64,000 bases of DNA, taken from NCBI GenBank assembly GCA_019115995.1, contig DXCL01000026.1, forward strand, positions 95,522 through 159,521, given 5' to 3'. This stretch comes from Candidatus Borkfalkia avistercoris. GTDB taxonomy: Bacteria; Bacillota; Clostridia; Christensenellales; Borkfalkiaceae. Under the pieces are notes generated by a model, which was not told the DNA's origin, did not search any database, and was given only the letters and a program-made list of their open reading frames with translations. Of this stretch, positions 61,385-64,000 are shown one piece after another; position 1 is the stretch's first letter, and each line of letters opens with the position of its first letter. Position numbers and translations under genes: made by a program.

Positions 61385-61421
61385 TTCCCCGGCAGAATAT
61401 TCCGTCGGGGAACGTTTTTTT
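61385..61421 (+). terminator. Terminator between ftsQ and ftsA
   Basis: TTCCCCG (61385-61391) with CGGGGAA (61406-61412), then CGTTTTTTT. Confidence 0.85.
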
Positions 61422-61422
61422 A

Positions 61423-61451
61423 TTGACATATAAAAATTTTTATTATATAAT
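61423..61451 (+). promoter_or_regulatory. Consensus SigA promoter for ftsAZ
   Basis: Perfect TTGACA (61423-61428), 17-bp spacer, perfect TATAAT (61446-61451), 48 bp before ftsA. Confidence 0.9.
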
Positions 61452-61499
61452 AGTGATAGTATATTCGGTCAAAGCCGAAGAGGAAAAAGGGAGCGAAAA

Positions 61500-62660
61500 A
61501 TGAGCCGTAAAAGCGTTGCCGTTTTGTGCGTAGAATCATCAGAGATCACCGCTTTGACGGGCGAGCGCGGCGTCAACAATACCTTCGTTTTCAAGGGCAT
61601 GCATACCGAAAAGTACGACGGATTTGCGGACGCGCAGTTCTTCGATCCCGCGGGGCTGAAAGCCGCCGTGTTTTCCGCTCTCGAAAGAATGGAACTCAGC
61701 TGCGGAGCGAAAACGAAAAAGATCTACGTCGGCGTTCCCGGCGAGTTTGTCAGCGTCGTTACGCGGCGCCATCTCGTCAGCTTTCAGCGGAAACGCCGCG
61801 TGGTCTCTTCCGATATAGACCTTTTATACGAAAACGGGTTTTCCGGCGTACAGAACGGCGGCGAATTCATCAGGCGCGGTTCTGTTTACTTCGTTACGTC
61901 GGACAAGCGCCGAGTGATCGATCCCGTCGGCATGATCAGCGATTCGCTGGAAGGGTATTTGAGTTACTTTTTTGCGGACAGGCGCTTTACCGACCTTTTC
62001 AGGAACATTCTTGCGGAATACGGTATAAAAAAGGTGGAATTTTTGCCCGTTTCTTTGGCGGAGGCGCTCTATCTTATCCCTTCCGAGCTTCGCGACGAAT
62101 ATGCCATTTTGCTCGATATTGGCTACATGTCTATGACGTTCAGCGTCGTTTGCGGCAACGGCATCGTATACCAGAATGCCTGTTCCGTAGGCGGCGGGCA
62201 TGTCGCGGCGCATATCATTGAGGATACCGATATCCCTTTTGAAGCGGCGGAGGCGATGCTTAGGAAGGTCAATCTTTCCAGTATAGACGTGGAGGGCTCC
62301 GTCATTGAATATAACGACAGAGAGGGCAGTTGCTCCGTTGCGGTGAGCGAGCTCAAAGAAAAGGTGAAAGAGGGGCTCGACCTTATCTGCGAGGCTGTCA
62401 ATCACTGTCTTGAATCGTTTGACAGCAGATTCATCGATTATAAACCCGTTTTGCTTACGGGGTGCGGCGTTACGTCTATCCGCGGCGCGCGCGAACATAT
62501 CAGCGGCAGGCTCAACAAGGTGGTCGAAATCGTGGCCCCTAAGCTGCCTTACTACAACAAAGCGGCTCAAAGTTCGCTTCTGAGCCTTTTGGATATGGCT
62601 CTGAAAACAGAGAGTGAGCAGAGCTTTTTATATAAATTATTTTACGGATTCGGAGGATAA
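61500..62660 (+). CDS. ftsA: FtsA-like division actin with degenerate nucleotide pocket
   Basis: A 386-residue actin-fold protein located directly before ftsZ. The 1C-like domain (IYVGVPGEFVSVVTRRHLV...), PVSLAEAL and a C-terminal amphipathic end (FLYKLFYGFGG) follow FtsA. However, the ATP motifs are eroded: phosphate-1 is VLCVESSEI instead of LDIGTSKV, phosphate-2 is LLDIGYMSMTFSVV instead of DIGGGTTDI, and the adenosine motif is LTGCGVTS instead of LTGGGA. It probably still tethers FtsZ to the membrane; ATP binding is doubtful. Confidence 0.82.
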   Translation: MSRKSVAVLCVESSEITALTGERGVNNTFVFKGMHTEKYDGFADAQFFDPAGLKAAVFSALERMELSCGAKTKKIYVGVPGEFVSVVTRRHLVSFQRKRRVVSSDIDLLYENGFSGVQNGGEFIRRGSVYFVTSDKRRVIDPVGMISDSLEGYLSYFFADRRFTDLFRNILAEYGIKKVEFLPVSLAEALYLIPSELRDEYAILLDIGYMSMTFSVVCGNGIVYQNACSVGGGHVAAHIIEDTDIPFEAAEAMLRKVNLSSIDVEGSVIEYNDREGSCSVAVSELKEKVKEGLDLICEAVNHCLESFDSRFIDYKPVLLTGCGVTSIRGAREHISGRLNKVVEIVAPKLPYYNKAAQSSLLSLLDMALKTESEQSFLYKLFYGFGG

Positions 62661-62666
62661 CATCAC

Positions 62667-64000
62667 ATGTTTAACAGTTTAGACAGCTTGTCCGGCGTGG
62701 CAAGGATCAAGGTCATCGGCGTCGGCGGAGCGGGGTGCAACGCGGTCAACCGCATGATCGAGGCAGGCATTCAGAGTGCGAGCTATGTGGCGGTCAATAC
62801 CGACAAGCAGGTGCTTTTGCTTTCCAAGGCCGAGAATAAGATCCAGATCGGTTCCGCTCTCACCAAGGGGCTCGGCGCGGGTGCGGAGCCCGAGATCGGC
62901 AGGGCGTCGGCAGAGGAGAGCAAAGAGGTGCTCACCGAGGCCGTCAAAGACACCGACCTTTTGTTCATTACGGCAGGCATGGGCGGCGGTACCGGTACGG
63001 GCGCCGCGCCGGTCATCGCAAAGATCGCGCGCGATCTGAAAATACTGACCATCGCCGTCGTTACGGAACCTTTCAACTTCGAGGGCAAAAAGCGTATGGA
63101 CAATACGGCGAAGGGGTTGGAAAATCTCAAAAAATACGTCGATACGCTCATCATCATACCTAATGATAAAATCACCTGCGTCGTGCCGAAAAACACGCCG
63201 ATGGTGGAGGCGCTGCGCGTGGCGGACGAGATCCTTAAACAGGGTATCCGCGGCATCGCCGACCTTATCGTCAATCCCGCGCTCATCAACCTCGACTTCG
63301 CGGACGTGCGCACGATTCTGAAAGATCAGGGCCTCGCGCACATGGGCGTCGGCGTAGCAAAGGGCGAAAACAGGATCGTCGAGGCGGTGCGCCTTGCCGT
63401 AAACTGCCCGCTCCTCACTACGACCATCGAGGGAGCGAAGGGCGTTATTTTGAACATTGTAGGCGGCAACGACCTCACGATGGACGAGGTGCAGACGGCC
63501 GCGACCCTCGTGCAGAGCGTCGTGGATTATTCCGCAAACATCATTTTCGGCGCCTGCATCGACAGCAACATCAACGACGAGGTGGAAGTAACCGTTATCG
63601 CGACGGGCTTCCCGAGCATGGAAAACGTGTATAATCCGAAGGACGAGCGCAATGTTTCTTCGCGCAATTTCTTCGTGAACAGAGGTCTTCCCGAAGGAAA
63701 CGGAGAGGAACGCGCACAGATGCAGAGCGTACAGCCACAGGACGTTGCTCCTTCCTATATCCGCACGCCCGTAAACAATACGATGCCGGGGCAGCAGCCG
63801 CCCGTGTACAGGCAGCCGTATCAGCAACAGCAGTTTGAGCGCAGGCAGGAACAGCAGTTTGCCCGCCCTCAGCAGCAGTCGGCGCCGCAGGCTCAGCCGC
63901 AGTATCAGTCTGCCCAACAGCAGCAATACCAGCAGCCCGCGCCGCAGGCTCAGCCGCAATATCAGCAGCCCCAATATCAGCAGGCACAGGGGCAGCAGTA
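62667..64000 (+). CDS. ftsZ: FtsZ (3' end beyond window)
   Basis: Tubulin-like GTPase of the division ring; 444 residues are visible and the frame is open at the window edge. GTP-binding VIGVGGAGCNAV, tubulin signature GGGTGTGAAP, T7 loop NLDFADVRTIL. After the globular core (to about residue 320) comes a long Gln/Pro/Tyr-rich linker with QPQYQQ-type repeats. ATG 62667 has GGAGG 10 bp upstream. The conserved C-terminal FtsA-binding peptide lies outside the window. Confidence 0.97.
   Translation, partial: MFNSLDSLSGVARIKVIGVGGAGCNAVNRMIEAGIQSASYVAVNTDKQVLLLSKAENKIQIGSALTKGLGAGAEPEIGRASAEESKEVLTEAVKDTDLLFITAGMGGGTGTGAAPVIAKIARDLKILTIAVVTEPFNFEGKKRMDNTAKGLENLKKYVDTLIIIPNDKITCVVPKNTPMVEALRVADEILKQGIRGIADLIVNPALINLDFADVRTILKDQGLAHMGVGVAKGENRIVEAVRLAVNCPLLTTTIEGAKGVILNIVGGNDLTMDEVQTAATLVQSVVDYSANIIFGACIDSNINDEVEVTVIATGFPSMENVYNPKDERNVSSRNFFVNRGLPEGNGEERAQMQSVQPQDVAPSYIRTPVNNTMPGQQPPVYRQPYQQQQFERRQEQQFARPQQQSAPQAQPQYQSAQQQQYQQPAPQAQPQYQQPQYQQAQGQQ

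Overview
The window reads as a continuous chromosomal stretch of an anaerobic Gram-positive Clostridia-type bacterium. The evidence is an RnfCDGEAB complex, pyruvate formate-lyase with its activase, short AGGAGG-type ribosome binding sites, many TTGACA-N17-TATAAT promoters, and a battery of Firmicute-style RNA regulators (tryptophan T-box, THF riboswitch, ZTP/pfl riboswitch, PyrR attenuator). Coding DNA is GC-rich by eye and intergenic DNA is AT-rich. A SpoVB-like flippase, a LysM protein and a Cys-tailed coat-like protein hint at a spore-forming ancestry. An uncultured gut Clostridia lineage (Christensenellales-like) fits, but taxonomy cannot be proven from this sequence alone. No tRNA, rRNA, CRISPR array, insertion sequence or prophage was recognised.

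Layout. 1-2.5 kb: a truncated lipoprotein with jelly-roll (carbohydrate-binding-like) modules and two adjacent half-length TauE/SafE-type proteins. 2.6-9.4 kb: the rnf operon, whose RnfD carries three tandem extra C-terminal FMN-binding-like domains, plus a HAD phosphatase. 9.6-12.9 kb: ppx/gppA, maf and an mreB homologue. 13-20.6 kb: an acyl-CoA synthetase, two small winged-helix-like proteins with C-terminal membrane anchors, and uvrBA. 20.6-26.5 kb: DUF4363/DUF421, a THF-riboswitch-controlled folate transporter, a SpoVB-like flippase, LysM and Cys-rich proteins, and a phosphoesterase. 26.5-32.8 kb: a complete UMP biosynthesis operon pyrRBCEFKD lacking only carAB, behind a PyrR attenuator. 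33.6-42.8 kb: Trp T-box/trpB, galK-galM, ddh, and ZTP-riboswitch/pflB-pflA. 42.8-49 kb (minus strand): potABCD-trxB and rpsT. 49.1-64 kb: murI and a division/cell-wall cluster mraZ-rsmH-ftsL-ftsI-murE-mraY-murD-ftsW-murA-ftsQ-ftsA-ftsZ, with ftsZ cut by the window edge.

How it fits together. PflB/PflA make acetyl-CoA and formate, Rnf couples ferredoxin oxidation to an ion gradient, and the pyr operon makes UMP with a PyrK/PyrD (NAD-linked) dihydroorotate dehydrogenase. One-carbon status is sensed twice, by THF (folate uptake) and ZTP (formate production). Ddh and a MurE with the DNPR motif indicate meso-diaminopimelate peptidoglycan. The division cluster lacks murF, murC and murG.

The most unusual observations are the RnfD triple extension, the degenerate nucleotide pocket of FtsA, murI without a standard start codon, LexA-like boxes and phased A-tracts ahead of the MraZ-box promoter, PotA with a second TOBE-like unit plus PotD with a membrane anchor at each end, and a dispersed palindromic intergenic repeat present in four copies.
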